A stretch of DNA of 64,000 bases, taken from contig NZ_LQQA01000023.1 in the NCBI RefSeq assembly GCF_002101965.1, positions 124,001 through 188,000 on the forward strand. The letters run 5' to 3'. The first letter of the stretch is position 1; every line of letters starts with the position of its first letter. Both the position numbers and the translations under genes were made by a program. The stretch comes from Mycolicibacterium wolinskyi (GTDB lineage: Bacteria; Actinomycetota; Actinomycetes; Mycobacteriales; Mycobacteriaceae). Of this stretch, positions 41,417-50,031 are shown one piece after another. The notes beneath the pieces were generated by a model. It saw only the letters and a list, made by a program, of their open reading frames with translations. It searched no databases and was not told where the DNA came from.

Positions 41417-42532
41417 GTGTCTGAACAGACCGAGCTCGATACGGCGGGGCTCCTCGACGGCCTGGAGGGCGACGCGCGTGCCGAACGCGCCGAGCTGATC
41501 GACTGGCTTCTGGCCCGCGGCATATGCGCCGACCAGATCCGCGACGCCATCAACCCGATGCTGCTGGCATCGCGACGCGTCGCAGGCGATGACGGGAGCT
41601 ATGTCTCGGCGCGCGAGATCAGCGAGCAGAGCGGCATCGACCTCGAACTGTTGCAGCGGCTGCAGCGGGCGATGGGATTACCGACGGTCGAGGATCCGGA
41701 CGCCGCGGTGTTGTTGCGTGCGGACGCGGAGGCGGTGGCCTTCGCGCAGCGATTCATCGAGCTCGGGATCGACCCGGACCAGATCGTCCTGATCAACCGC
41801 GTGCTCTCCGAAGGGCTCAGCCGTGCGGCCGAGGTGATGCGTTATGCCGCGCTGGCAGCCGTGCTGGAGCCGGGGGCCACGGAGTTGGAGACCGCGCAGG
41901 CGTCGGAAGCCCTGGTGGCCGAGGCGGCTCCGCTGCTGGGGCCGATGATTCAGGACCTGCTGTTCGTCCAGCTGCGCCACGCGATGGAGACCGAGGCCGT
42001 CAACGCGACCGAGCGTGAGGAGGGCGTGCCGCTGCCCGGCGCCCGGCTGGTCACGGTCGCGTTCGCCGACATCGTCGGGTTCACGCGGCTCGGCGAGGTG
42101 GTCCCGCCGGAAGACCTTGAGCGACTGGCCAATCGGCTGGCAGAGGCCGCGCGGGAGGTTGCCGTGCCGCCGGTGCGGTTGATCAAGACGATCGGGGATG
42201 CCGTCATGCTCGTGAGCCCCGATCCGGCCGCGCTGCTCGATGCCGTGCTGGCGCTCGTAGCCGCCACCGAAACCGACGAGGATTTCCCGCGGCTGCGCGT
42301 GGGTGTGGCATCCGGGCTCGCGGTGAGCCGGGCCGGCGACTGGTTCGGCAGCCCGGTGAACCTGGCCAGCCGCGTCACGGGCGTGGCCCGGCCCGGCACG
42401 GTGCTGGTGGCCGAGTCCACGCGCGAAGCAATCGGCGATCCGGACCGCTTCACCTGGTCTTTCGCCGGCGCGCGCCATCTGAAAGGCATCAAGGGCGACG
42501 TCAAGCTCTTCCGCGCGCGATCGCAGAGCTGA
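41417..42532 (+). CDS. Class III adenylate cyclase with N-terminal regulatory domain (Rv1264-like)
   Basis: A 371-residue soluble cyclase. Residues about 1-200 are the helical regulatory domain which, in M. tuberculosis Rv1264, inhibits catalysis at neutral pH and releases it in acid. Residues about 205-371 are the catalytic domain: metal ligands D218 (AFADIVGFTRLG) and D261 (TIGDAVML), adenine-selecting K257 and D308 (AGDWFG), and transition-state N315 and R319 (VNLASRV). All key residues for cAMP formation are present. It rejoins the Rv-like gene order after the accessory block. The GTG start lies four bases after the GAF regulator. Confidence 0.88.
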   Translation: MSEQTELDTAGLLDGLEGDARAERAELIDWLLARGICADQIRDAINPMLLASRRVAGDDGSYVSAREISEQSGIDLELLQRLQRAMGLPTVEDPDAAVLLRADAEAVAFAQRFIELGIDPDQIVLINRVLSEGLSRAAEVMRYAALAAVLEPGATELETAQASEALVAEAAPLLGPMIQDLLFVQLRHAMETEAVNATEREEGVPLPGARLVTVAFADIVGFTRLGEVVPPEDLERLANRLAEAAREVAVPPVRLIKTIGDAVMLVSPDPAALLDAVLALVAATETDEDFPRLRVGVASGLAVSRAGDWFGSPVNLASRVTGVARPGTVLVAESTREAIGDPDRFTWSFAGARHLKGIKGDVKLFRARSQS

Positions 42533-42596
42533 GCCTTTATCGAATCTTCACAGAACGACGAGGGCAGCCACATCGACAGTCGGCAGGCTCGGAGTC

Positions 42597-43244
42597 ATGT
42601 GGAAACGAACAACTTTGGTCGGCGCAGGCGCACTCGTCGCGGTCGCCGTGGCAGCCGGCTGTAGCAACACCAGCGAAACCCAACCGACGGCGGCCGGTCC
42701 CTCGGCATCGGTCACCGCGTCCAGCGAGGTCAGCGCCCAGTCCCAGGCGCACAACGACGCCGACGTGATGTTCGCCCAGCACATGATTCCGCATCACCAG
42801 CAGGCCGTCGAGATGAGCGACATGCTGCTGGCCAAGCAGGGCATCGACCCGCGGGTGACCGACCTGGCGACCCAGATCAAGGGCGCGCAGGGTCCCGAGA
42901 TCGAGCAGATGCAGCGCTGGCTCGACCAGTGGGGTAACCCGCCGATGCCGCCCATGACCGGCGGCCACGGGAACATGGACCACGGCAACATGTCCGGGGG
43001 AATGGCCGGCATGCAGGGGATGATGTCGGAGGCCGACATGACCGCGTTGCGGAACGCGCAGGGTGTCGAAGCCGCCAAGCTGTTCCTCACCCAGATGATC
43101 GCGCACCATGAAGGGGCGATCACCATGGCGCAGGACGAAATCGACGGCGGTCAGTTCCCGGATGCCGTCGAGATGGCTCGCACGATCGTCACCACGCAGC
43201 AGCAGGAGATCGACGCCATGCGTGGCCTGCTCGGCTCGCTTTAA
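42597..43244 (+). CDS. DUF305 lipoprotein (His/Met-rich, metal island)
   Basis: A 215-residue lipoprotein. The signal peptide ends at VAAGCSN, a lipobox. Two DUF305 repeats follow, each with an HH pair: FAQHMIPHHQQAVEM (about 59-73) and FLTQMIAHHEGAITM (about 161-175). Between them is a Met/His/Gly-rich loop (GGHGNMDHGNMSGGMAGM), typical for extracellular copper binding. DUF305 proteins are often encoded with copper-resistance genes. It converges on the sensor kinase gene with a four-base overlap and probably scavenges copper outside the membrane. Confidence 0.82.
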   Translation: MWKRTTLVGAGALVAVAVAAGCSNTSETQPTAAGPSASVTASSEVSAQSQAHNDADVMFAQHMIPHHQQAVEMSDMLLAKQGIDPRVTDLATQIKGAQGPEIEQMQRWLDQWGNPPMPPMTGGHGNMDHGNMSGGMAGMQGMMSEADMTALRNAQGVEAAKLFLTQMIAHHEGAITMAQDEIDGGQFPDAVEMARTIVTTQQQEIDAMRGLLGSL

Positions 43245-44341
43245 CCATCGGCGGGCAGGGTGATGGTGAATGTGGTTCCAGCACCCGTGCTTTCGACGCT
43301 GATGCGGCCACGGTGGGCTTCGACGAGCGCCTTGGCGATGGCCAGGCCGATGCCGGAGCCGCCGTGGTCGCGGTCGCGTGCGGTGTCCGTCCGGTAGAAC
43401 CGCTCGAAGATGTGTGGGAGGTGTTCGGCGGGTATGCCTTCGCCGGTGTCGGCGACGCTGAGCGTGACGGTGCCGTCGTGGCCGCGGGCTTCGATCGAGA
43501 CGCGGCCGCCGGGCGGGGTGTGCCGCAGGGCGTTGTCGAGCAGATTGCCCAGCACCTGCCCGAGCCGATGTGGATCTGCCCACAGCCGTGGCACTTCCGG
43601 TGCGATGTGAGACTCGAGTGTCACGCCCTTGGTGTCGAACCGGTCATGTGCTGCGGTCACCGCACTGTCCACCACGCTGTGTACCGAAACCGCGACGGGG
43701 GTGAAGGTGGCCTGGCTCTCCTCGGCGTGCGCGAGCGCGGCGGCATCGTCGGCGAATCGGACCAGTCGGTGGGTTTGTGCCCGCAGCATCGAAACGGTTT
43801 CGGGGTCAAGCGTTCTCACCCCGTCTTCGACCGCTTCGAAGTAAGCCTCCAAAACCGAGATGGGAGTGCGTATCTCGTGCGCCAGATCGCTGAACAGTTG
43901 GCGACGGCCGGCATCGACCGCTTCGAGGCGGCCGGCCATCTGGTTGAACGCACGCGCCAGGGTGTCGAAGTCGTCGCCGAGGTGTGGGGGTGGTACCCGC
44001 GAGTCGTAGTGCCCGTCGGCCACGGCGGTCGCCGCGCGTGCCACGTCGGTGACCGACCGTTGCAGCCGCCGACTGAAGTACCAGGTGACGACGAGCGCGG
44101 CGAGCACCGATACGCACAGGGCGGCGCCGACCGAGATCAGCGTGGCGTAGACGTAGGCCTCTTCGGCGTGCATCTGCTCGGCGGACGGCCCCGACACACC
44201 GGCCCGGTGCAGGTGTTCACGGAACAGCGGCGGCCCGACGATCGCGGCCACGAGCCCGATCGTCGCGGCACCGATGGCCAGCACCAGCGCCTGCGCGAGC
44301 AACAGTCGCGCACCGAGGCCGGGGCGGTGTCTGGCGGTCAT
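43241..44341 (-). CDS. Sensor histidine kinase of the copper island
   Basis: A 366-residue kinase. Helix 1 is about residues 12-36 and helix 2 about 66-88, leaving a short periplasmic loop of about 28 residues with H43, H45, M57 and H58 that could bind metal. A HAMP domain follows (SVTDVARAATAVADG). Phospho-acceptor His155 is in DLAHEIRTPISVLEAYFEA, the N box is NLLDNALRHTPPGG, and G boxes are DTGEGIPA and GGSGIGLAIA. It is co-translated with the response regulator (GTGA/ATGA-type overlap). Copper sensing is inferred from neighbours and the loop. Confidence 0.83.
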   Translation of the reverse strand: MTARHRPGLGARLLLAQALVLAIGAATIGLVAAIVGPPLFREHLHRAGVSGPSAEQMHAEEAYVYATLISVGAALCVSVLAALVVTWYFSRRLQRSVTDVARAATAVADGHYDSRVPPPHLGDDFDTLARAFNQMAGRLEAVDAGRRQLFSDLAHEIRTPISVLEAYFEAVEDGVRTLDPETVSMLRAQTHRLVRFADDAAALAHAEESQATFTPVAVSVHSVVDSAVTAAHDRFDTKGVTLESHIAPEVPRLWADPHRLGQVLGNLLDNALRHTPPGGRVSIEARGHDGTVTLSVADTGEGIPAEHLPHIFERFYRTDTARDRDHGGSGIGLAIAKALVEAHRGRISVESTGAGTTFTITLPADG

Positions 44342-45054
44342 TGCCCGCTACCCATGCGGTACCCGACGCCACGGACCGTCGTCACGAAACGCGGCGCGGC
44401 CGGATCGTCGCCGAGTTTGCGGCGCAGGTGACCGATATGCACATCGACGAGGTGCTCGTTGCCGACATAGGTGGGTTCCCAGACGGTTTCGAGGAGTTGA
44501 CGACGGCTGAGCACCACGCCGGGCCGGGCCGACAACGCGGCAAGCACATCGAACTCGGTGCGCGTCAACATGATCGGCTCGTCGTCGATGAACACCTGAC
44601 GCCCGGCCACGTCGATGCGCAGGGGTCCGAACACGCGGGCGTCGGCGGCCGGGGTCGTGGTGCGGGGCCGGCGCAGCATCGCGCGGATGCGGGCGACGAG
44701 CTCACGCGGGCTGAACGGTTTGGTCATATAGTCGTCGGCGCCGACCGACAGGCCCACGATCGTGTCCATCTCGGTATCGCGCGCGGTCAGCATCACCACA
44801 TAGGCGTCGGAGAACGTGCGCAGTTGGCGGCAGGCTTCGACGCCGTCGACGCCGGGCAGGCCGAGGTCGAGCACCACGACGTCAGGGTCGACTTCGCGCG
44901 CCAGCCGCACGGCGTCATGTCCGTTGTGGGCGATGCTGACCTCGAACTGTTCGCGCGTGAGGTAGCTCGCGATGACTCCGGCGAGCGGGACCTCGTCGTC
45001 GACGACGAGGGCACGGTAGCCGCCCGGTATTCGATCCACTCCCTTATGGTGCAT
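44338..45054 (-). CDS. OmpR-family response regulator of the copper island
   Basis: A 238-residue regulator: receiver with D19/D20/E21, phospho-acceptor D63 (VVVLDLGLPG) and YMTKPFSPRE; winged-helix domain with LTRTEFDVLAALSARPG and NEHLVDVHIGHLRRKLGD. The ATG at 45054 lies 14 bases from a CsoR-type operator and 11 bases after TATTAA read on this strand, so the message may be nearly leaderless. Longer frames cross the operator and the copZ promoter and are rejected. It is divergent from the copper-ATPase operon. Confidence 0.84.
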   Translation of the reverse strand: MHHKGVDRIPGGYRALVVDDEVPLAGVIASYLTREQFEVSIAHNGHDAVRLAREVDPDVVVLDLGLPGVDGVEACRQLRTFSDAYVVMLTARDTEMDTIVGLSVGADDYMTKPFSPRELVARIRAMLRRPRTTTPAADARVFGPLRIDVAGRQVFIDDEPIMLTRTEFDVLAALSARPGVVLSRRQLLETVWEPTYVGNEHLVDVHIGHLRRKLGDDPAAPRFVTTVRGVGYRMGSGQ

Positions 45055-45068
45055 GAGAGCCCACGTTA

Positions 45069-45085
45069 ATACCCTAGGGGGGTAT
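45069..45085. promoter_or_regulatory. CsoR/RicR-type copper operator between divergent copper operons
   Basis: ATACCCTAGGGGGGTAT is an inverted repeat (ATACCC / GGGTAT) with a five-base centre, the pattern of actinobacterial CsoR-family operators. It overlaps a TATAGT -10-like element (45083-45088) for copZ and lies just upstream of the response regulator's likely start. A copper-responsive repressor bound here would silence both operons; no csoR-like gene is in the window. Confidence 0.78.
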
Positions 45086-45129
45086 AGTATGAATTGGACA
45101 ACGAAGATCGGACTGTAGAAGGGAACCGC

Positions 45130-45336
45130 ATGAGCACCCAGACCGTCACCGTCACCGGCATGACCTGCGGACATTGCGCGAGCTCGGTGCGTGAAGAGGT
45201 CGGCAGCATCCCCGGCGTGACCACGGTCGACGTCGACCTCGCAACCGGCCTCGTGACCATCGCCAGCGACACCGAGCTGGACGAAGGTGCGATCGCCGAG
45301 GCCGTCGCCGAAGCCGGTTACCAGGTAGCGAGCTGA
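45130..45336 (+). CDS. copZ: Copper chaperone CopZ (HMA domain)
   Basis: A 68-residue single heavy-metal-associated domain. The metal site is TGMTCGHCASSV with C13 and C16, and the fold pattern continues with VGSIPGVTTVDVDLATGLV and EAVAEAGYQVAS. It should carry Cu(I) to the P-type ATPase encoded two genes later. GAAGGGAA lies five to twelve bases before the ATG. It is the first gene of the operon controlled by the CsoR-type operator. Confidence 0.87.
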   Translation: MSTQTVTVTGMTCGHCASSVREEVGSIPGVTTVDVDLATGLVTIASDTELDEGAIAEAVAEAGYQVAS

Positions 45337-45344
45337 GTCACGCC

Positions 45345-46226
45345 ATGAACGCGCCCCAGAAGATCGCCGCGTACACCGCGGCCCTCGCGGTGGTGTTCGC
45401 CGTCGCACTCGGGCTCGGGACGCTGTGGGGGCCGGTCGACGCACCGGTGAGCGCACCGGCCGATCACCCCGAGCCGGCGGCCACCGACGAGCAAGATGCC
45501 TACACGCTGGAACTCGCGCAACCGCTCGTGCAGGCGGGCAAGCAGGTGCCGGTGCGGTTCCGGATCGTCGACGGCTCGAACGCCGCGGTGACCGAATACG
45601 TCGAAAGCCATGAAAAACAACTGCACCTCATCGTGGTGCGACGCGACCTCGCCGGGTATCAACACGTACACCCGACCATGGATGACACCGGTATCTGGAG
45701 CATCCCATTGAACTTTTCCGAGGCCGGCGACTATCGCGTATTCGCCGATTTCGTCCCGCGGGGCGGCGACGCGACGACCCTCGGTGCCGATCTGCGTGTC
45801 GCAGGCGACTATCGGCCGCGTCCGCTGCCGCCTCCGGCCACGACAACGACCGTCGACGGCTATACCGTGGCCCTCGCCGGTGCGCCGACGGCGGGCGAGT
45901 CGTCCGAACTCACGCTCTCGGTCAGTCGTGACGGAAAGCCCGTCACCGACCTGCAGCCGTATCTCGGTGCGTACGGTCACCTCGTCGCGCTGCGCGCCGC
46001 AGACCTCGACTACCTGCACGTGCATCCGATGGGTGACCCCGCCGACCCGGCCACCCCGGCCGGTCCGGGGATCGGGTTCCACACCGGTTTCCCGAGCGCC
46101 GGTGAGTACCGGCTCTATCTGGACTTCAAGCACCGCGACGTGGTGCGAACGGCCGAATTCACCCTATCCGTGCCGGCCACCGGGCAGCAGGGAACTGCGC
46201 CCGACGGGCACGGCCACAGCCACTGA
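45345..46226 (+). CDS. Membrane-anchored metal-binding protein of the copper operon
   Basis: A 293-residue protein with one N-terminal helix (about residues 8-30) and an extracytoplasmic part of two beta-rich repeats. Each repeat carries a paired-His strand: LAGYQHVHPTMDDTG in the first and LDYLHVHPMGDP in the second; the C-terminus is GHGHSH. Proteins with this layout commonly sit between the copper chaperone and ATPase genes in actinobacteria and probably bind copper outside the membrane. The exact role is not known. It lies eight bases after copZ and 11 before the ATPase. Confidence 0.76.
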   Translation: MNAPQKIAAYTAALAVVFAVALGLGTLWGPVDAPVSAPADHPEPAATDEQDAYTLELAQPLVQAGKQVPVRFRIVDGSNAAVTEYVESHEKQLHLIVVRRDLAGYQHVHPTMDDTGIWSIPLNFSEAGDYRVFADFVPRGGDATTLGADLRVAGDYRPRPLPPPATTTTVDGYTVALAGAPTAGESSELTLSVSRDGKPVTDLQPYLGAYGHLVALRAADLDYLHVHPMGDPADPATPAGPGIGFHTGFPSAGEYRLYLDFKHRDVVRTAEFTLSVPATGQQGTAPDGHGHSH

Positions 46227-46237
46227 GAGGAGTCGCC

Positions 46238-48451
46238 ATGACGGTCGAACTGCAGATCGGTGGGATGACCTGCGCCTCGTGCGCGGCCCGCATCGAGCGC
46301 AAGCTCAACAAGCTCGACGGGGTCACCGCGACCGTGAACTACGCGACCGAGAAGGCGCACGTCGACGTCGCGGGCGAGGTCACCCCCGAGCAGCTGATCG
46401 AGGCCGTCGAAACCGCCGGCTACACCGCGCAGCTGCCCGAAGCGGAGACAACCGCCGAGGCGACTGACGAGGACGACCCCACCGGGGCATTGCAGGCACT
46501 GCGCACCCGGCTCATCGTGTCGGCCGTACTGACCGTGCCGGTGATCGCCATGGCGATGGTTCCTGCGCTGCAGTTCACCAACTGGCAGTGGCTTTCGCTG
46601 ACGCTGGCTGCGCCGGTGGTGGTGTGGGGTGCGCTGCCGTTCCACCGCGCGGCGTGGCTCAACCTGCGCCACGGCACCGCCACCATGGACACGCTGATCT
46701 CGATGGGCACGATCGCGGCGTTCGGGTGGTCGGTGTATGCGCTGTTCTGGGGCACCGCGGGGGTCGCCGGAATGACGCATCCGTTCTCCCTGGCGATATC
46801 GCGTACCGACGGCAGCGGCAACATCTACCTTGAGGTGGCCGCAGGCGTCACGACGTTCATCCTGGCCGGCCGGTACTTCGAGGCCAGGTCCAAGCGCCGC
46901 GCGGGTGCCGCGCTGCGGGCACTGCTCGAGCTCGGCGCCAAAGACGTCGCGGTGCGCAGAAACGGTGCGGAGCAACGCATCCCGATCGACCAACTGGCCG
47001 TCGGCGACGAGTTCGTGGTGCGGCCCGGTGAGAAGATCGCCACCGACGGCGTGGTGGTCGACGGGTCGTCAGCCGTGGATGCGTCGATGCTCACCGGCGA
47101 ATCCGTGCCCGTCGAGGTGGCGCCCGGCGATCAGGTGGTCGGGGCGACCGTCAACGTCGGCGGCCGGCTCGTGGTGCGCGCCAACCGGATCGGGTCCGAC
47201 ACCCAGCTCGCGCAGATGGCCCGGCTCGTCGAGGACGCGCAGAACGGCAAGGCCCAGGCGCAGCGGCTGGCCGACCGGATCTCGGGCGTGTTCGTGCCGA
47301 TCGTCATCGCGCTCGCGGTGGGCACCCTGGGCTTCTGGATCGGCACCGGGGGATCGGTCGCCGCGGCGTTCACCGCGGCGGTGGCCGTGCTGATCATCGC
47401 CTGCCCATGTGCGCTCGGACTCGCCACACCCACCGCGCTGCTGGTCGGCACGGGCCGCGGCGCGCAGCTCGGCATCCTCATCAAGGGGCCCGAGGTCCTG
47501 GAATCGACTCGCCGGGTCGACACGATCGTGCTCGACAAGACCGGAACCGTCACCACCGGCACGATGACACTGCTCGACGTGATCGTCGCCGACGACGAAG
47601 AACCCGGCGAGGTTCTCCGCCTGGCCGGTGCCGTCGAGGACGCCTCCGAACATCCCATCGCCCGCGCGATCGCCAAGGGCGCCAAGGACAAAGTCGGTGA
47701 CCTGCCGCAGGTCGAAGGCTTCACCAACGTCGAAGGCCTTGGCGTGCAAGGGGTTGTCGACGGACACGGTGTCGTGGTCGGCCGCAGCCGCCTGCTGTCC
47801 GACTGGTCACAACCGCTCGGGCCGAAGCTCACCGACGCGCTGAACGACGCGCAGGCGCAGGGCCGCACCGCTGTCGCCGTGGGGTGGGACGGCAAGGCGC
47901 GCGGTGTCCTCGTGGTGGCCGATGCGGTCAAACCGACCTCGGCAGAGGCGATCAGCCAACTGCGCGCACTCGGGCTCAAGCCGATCATGCTGACCGGAGA
48001 CAACGAAGCGGCGGCCAAGGCCATCGCCGGCCAGGTCGGCATCGACGAGGTCTACGCCGAGGTGCTGCCCAAGGACAAGGTCGATGTGGTCAAGCGGTTG
48101 CAGGCCGAGGGCGACGTGGTCGCGATGGTCGGCGACGGGGTGAACGACGCCGCGGCGTTGGCGCAGGCCGACCTCGGCCTTGCCATGGGAACCGGAACCG
48201 ACGTCGCCATCGAGGCCAGCGATCTCACCCTCGTGCGTGGTGACCTGCGCGCCGCCCCTGACGCGATTCGGTTGTCGCGCAAGACCTTGGCCACCATCAA
48301 GGGCAACCTGTTCTGGGCCTTCGCATACAACGTCGCCGCATTGCCGCTGGCCGCGGCCGGTCTGCTGAACCCGATGCTGGCGGGTGCCGCGATGGCCTTC
48401 TCGTCGGTGTTCGTGGTCAGCAACAGCTTGCGGTTGCGTCGATTCAAATGA
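46238..48451 (+). CDS. Cu(I)-exporting P1B-type ATPase (CopA/CtpV-like)
   Basis: A 737-residue ATPase. One N-terminal HMA domain (GGMTCASCAARIE; C12, C15) is followed by eight helices. The ion-path motif CPC is at 389-391 (IACPCALGLATP), the phosphorylated Asp is D433 in LDKTGTVTTG, the nucleotide-binding His in SEHPIARAI, and the hinge MVGDGVNDAAALAQADLG. The last helices carry AYNVAALPLAAAG and MAFSSVFVVSNSLRLRR, selective for Cu(I) in P1B-1 enzymes. It exports copper from the cytosol. It overlaps the LpqS-like gene by ATGA. Confidence 0.91.
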   Translation: MTVELQIGGMTCASCAARIERKLNKLDGVTATVNYATEKAHVDVAGEVTPEQLIEAVETAGYTAQLPEAETTAEATDEDDPTGALQALRTRLIVSAVLTVPVIAMAMVPALQFTNWQWLSLTLAAPVVVWGALPFHRAAWLNLRHGTATMDTLISMGTIAAFGWSVYALFWGTAGVAGMTHPFSLAISRTDGSGNIYLEVAAGVTTFILAGRYFEARSKRRAGAALRALLELGAKDVAVRRNGAEQRIPIDQLAVGDEFVVRPGEKIATDGVVVDGSSAVDASMLTGESVPVEVAPGDQVVGATVNVGGRLVVRANRIGSDTQLAQMARLVEDAQNGKAQAQRLADRISGVFVPIVIALAVGTLGFWIGTGGSVAAAFTAAVAVLIIACPCALGLATPTALLVGTGRGAQLGILIKGPEVLESTRRVDTIVLDKTGTVTTGTMTLLDVIVADDEEPGEVLRLAGAVEDASEHPIARAIAKGAKDKVGDLPQVEGFTNVEGLGVQGVVDGHGVVVGRSRLLSDWSQPLGPKLTDALNDAQAQGRTAVAVGWDGKARGVLVVADAVKPTSAEAISQLRALGLKPIMLTGDNEAAAKAIAGQVGIDEVYAEVLPKDKVDVVKRLQAEGDVVAMVGDGVNDAAALAQADLGLAMGTGTDVAIEASDLTLVRGDLRAAPDAIRLSRKTLATIKGNLFWAFAYNVAALPLAAAGLLNPMLAGAAMAFSSVFVVSNSLRLRRFK

Positions 48452-48837
48452 GCTCACTGCTGCGATTCGTGGTCGTAGCGGCGATTGCGTGCTGGATGTT
48501 GGCGATCGTAGGTGAGTGGAAGCCGGCGTCGCATGATCATGCGGTACACCATCCACACGCCGTCGCGGCGGCCATCGGCGACCAGGCCGCGGTGATCGTG
48601 GATCACCCGCACGCTGACGACAACAGTGCTCCACACGCACCGGAGACGTTCGCCAATGTCGTACTTCCACGTGCGGCGACGGTTCTGTCCCTACTCGTTC
48701 TGGTGGCCATCGGTATCGGTTGCGCTCTGCTTACGGGTTGCCTCGCCGTAGGACCGTCACGGGGGCCGCCCGACCGCCAGGCCCCCACCCTCACCGGCCG
48801 AGCTCGACTCGTCCGGTTCTGTATCTCGCGCCGCTGA
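48448..48837 (+). CDS. lpqS: LpqS-like copper-responsive membrane/lipoprotein
   Basis: A 129-residue protein with an N-terminal hydrophobic signal (VVVAAIACWMLAIVG), a His-rich outer segment (HDHAVHHPHA, DHPHADDNS), a second hydrophobic stretch (VLSLLVLVAIGIGCALL) and a basic C-terminus ending RFCISRR. Length, DHPH-x-DDNS-like segment and the RFC-x2-RR end match M. tuberculosis LpqS, a RicR-regulated protein. The lipobox AIAC is imperfect. It starts within the ATPase stop (ATGA) and precedes cysK2, the same neighbour as in M. tuberculosis. Confidence 0.72.
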   Translation: MSSLLRFVVVAAIACWMLAIVGEWKPASHDHAVHHPHAVAAAIGDQAAVIVDHPHADDNSAPHAPETFANVVLPRAATVLSLLVLVAIGIGCALLTGCLAVGPSRGPPDRQAPTLTGRARLVRFCISRR

Positions 48838-48893
48838 TCGGCAGCGCCGGGCACGTGCCAAGCGGCACACCGCCCAACGCTGTCCAGACGGGC

Positions 48894-48912
48894 TGCCACG
48901 CGCGCCGTGGCA
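48894..48912 (+). promoter_or_regulatory. Hairpin between lpqS and cysK2
   Basis: TGCCACG and CGTGGCA form a perfect 7-base stem with a five-base loop, preceded by a smaller hairpin (GTGCC-AAGC-GGCAC, 48855-48868). They lie in the 96-base gap before cysK2 and could reduce read-through or stabilise the upstream message. Confidence 0.35.
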
Positions 48913-48933
48913 CGAATACAGAAACGATGACGC

Positions 48934-50031
48934 ATGAACCACGTCCTGTTCAAAGACCACCGCACAACACATGCCGGCCTGCGGCGAAACCGCGGCCCCA
49001 ACACCATGGTCGGACACACTCCGGCCCTCTGGATCTCCGCGCCCTTCACCGGCGACGGCCGCGGATTCTGGGCCAAATTGGAGGGTTACAACCCGGGCGG
49101 CATGAAAGACCGGCCCGCCATGCACATGGTGGAACGCGCCCGTAGCCGCGGCGACCTGAAGCCCGGCGCCAGGATCATCGAATCGACCAGCGGCACACTC
49201 GGACTCGGCCTGGCGTTCGCCGGAACCGTCTACCACCATCCGGTGACGTTGGTGACCGATCCGGGTCTTGAGCCGATCATCGCGCGCATGCTGACCGCCT
49301 ACGGCGCCGACATCGAGCCGGTCACCAGGCCACATCCTAAGGGTGGATGGCAGCAGGCCCGCCGCGACAGGGTCGCCGAGCTGCTCGCGGCACACCCGGG
49401 CTCGTGGTATCCCGATCAGTACAACAACCCCGACAACGTCGACGCATATCGCCCGCTGGCGCTCGAGCTCGCCGCGCAACTCGGCCGGATCGATGTGCTG
49501 GTCTGCTCGGTGGGCACCGGCGGCCATTCCGCCGGGGTGGCCCGCGTGTTGCGGGAATCCAACCCCCGGCTCAAGCTGATCGGCGTCGACACGATCGGTT
49601 CGACGATCTTCGGCCAGCCGGCGGCCACGCGGATCATGCGCGGCCTCGGCTCGAGCATCTATCCCCGCAACGTCGACTATGCGGCGTTCGACGAAGTGCA
49701 CTGGATCGCGCCTGCCGAGGCGGTGTGGGCATGCCGAACCCTCGCGTCGACCTACTACGCGAGCGGTGGCTGGAGTGTCGGCGCGGTCAGTGTGGTCGCC
49801 GGCTGGGCCGCGCGAAACCACCCGGCCGACACCACGGTCGCCGCGGTGTTCCCGGATGGCCCGCAACGCTATTTCGACACCGTCTACAACGACGACTACT
49901 GCCGCGAACACGGCCTGCTGGACGGTCCGCCGCCGCGGGAGCCCGAGGTGATCGACCGGCCGGGTGACCGGGTGGTCGGATCGTGGACGCGATGCACGAC
50001 GGTCGTGGATCCCATGGCGGTGCCGCGATGA
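48934..50031 (+). CDS. cysK2: CysK2-type PLP-dependent S-sulfocysteine/cysteine synthase
   Basis: A 365-residue fold-type II PLP enzyme. Lys58 in NPGGMKDRPAM should bind PLP; ESTSGTLGLGLA is the substrate loop and VGTGGHSAGVARVL the phosphate-binding loop. The protein is longer than CysK or CysM and continues with a tail rich in Tyr/Asp. In M. tuberculosis CysK2 makes S-sulfocysteine from O-phosphoserine and thiosulfate, and its gene lies between lpqS and an MFS gene, as here. S-sulfocysteine may act as signal or sulfur carrier in oxidative or copper stress; that part is inference. Confidence 0.83.
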   Translation: MNHVLFKDHRTTHAGLRRNRGPNTMVGHTPALWISAPFTGDGRGFWAKLEGYNPGGMKDRPAMHMVERARSRGDLKPGARIIESTSGTLGLGLAFAGTVYHHPVTLVTDPGLEPIIARMLTAYGADIEPVTRPHPKGGWQQARRDRVAELLAAHPGSWYPDQYNNPDNVDAYRPLALELAAQLGRIDVLVCSVGTGGHSAGVARVLRESNPRLKLIGVDTIGSTIFGQPAATRIMRGLGSSIYPRNVDYAAFDEVHWIAPAEAVWACRTLASTYYASGGWSVGAVSVVAGWAARNHPADTTVAAVFPDGPQRYFDTVYNDDYCREHGLLDGPPPREPEVIDRPGDRVVGSWTRCTTVVDPMAVPR

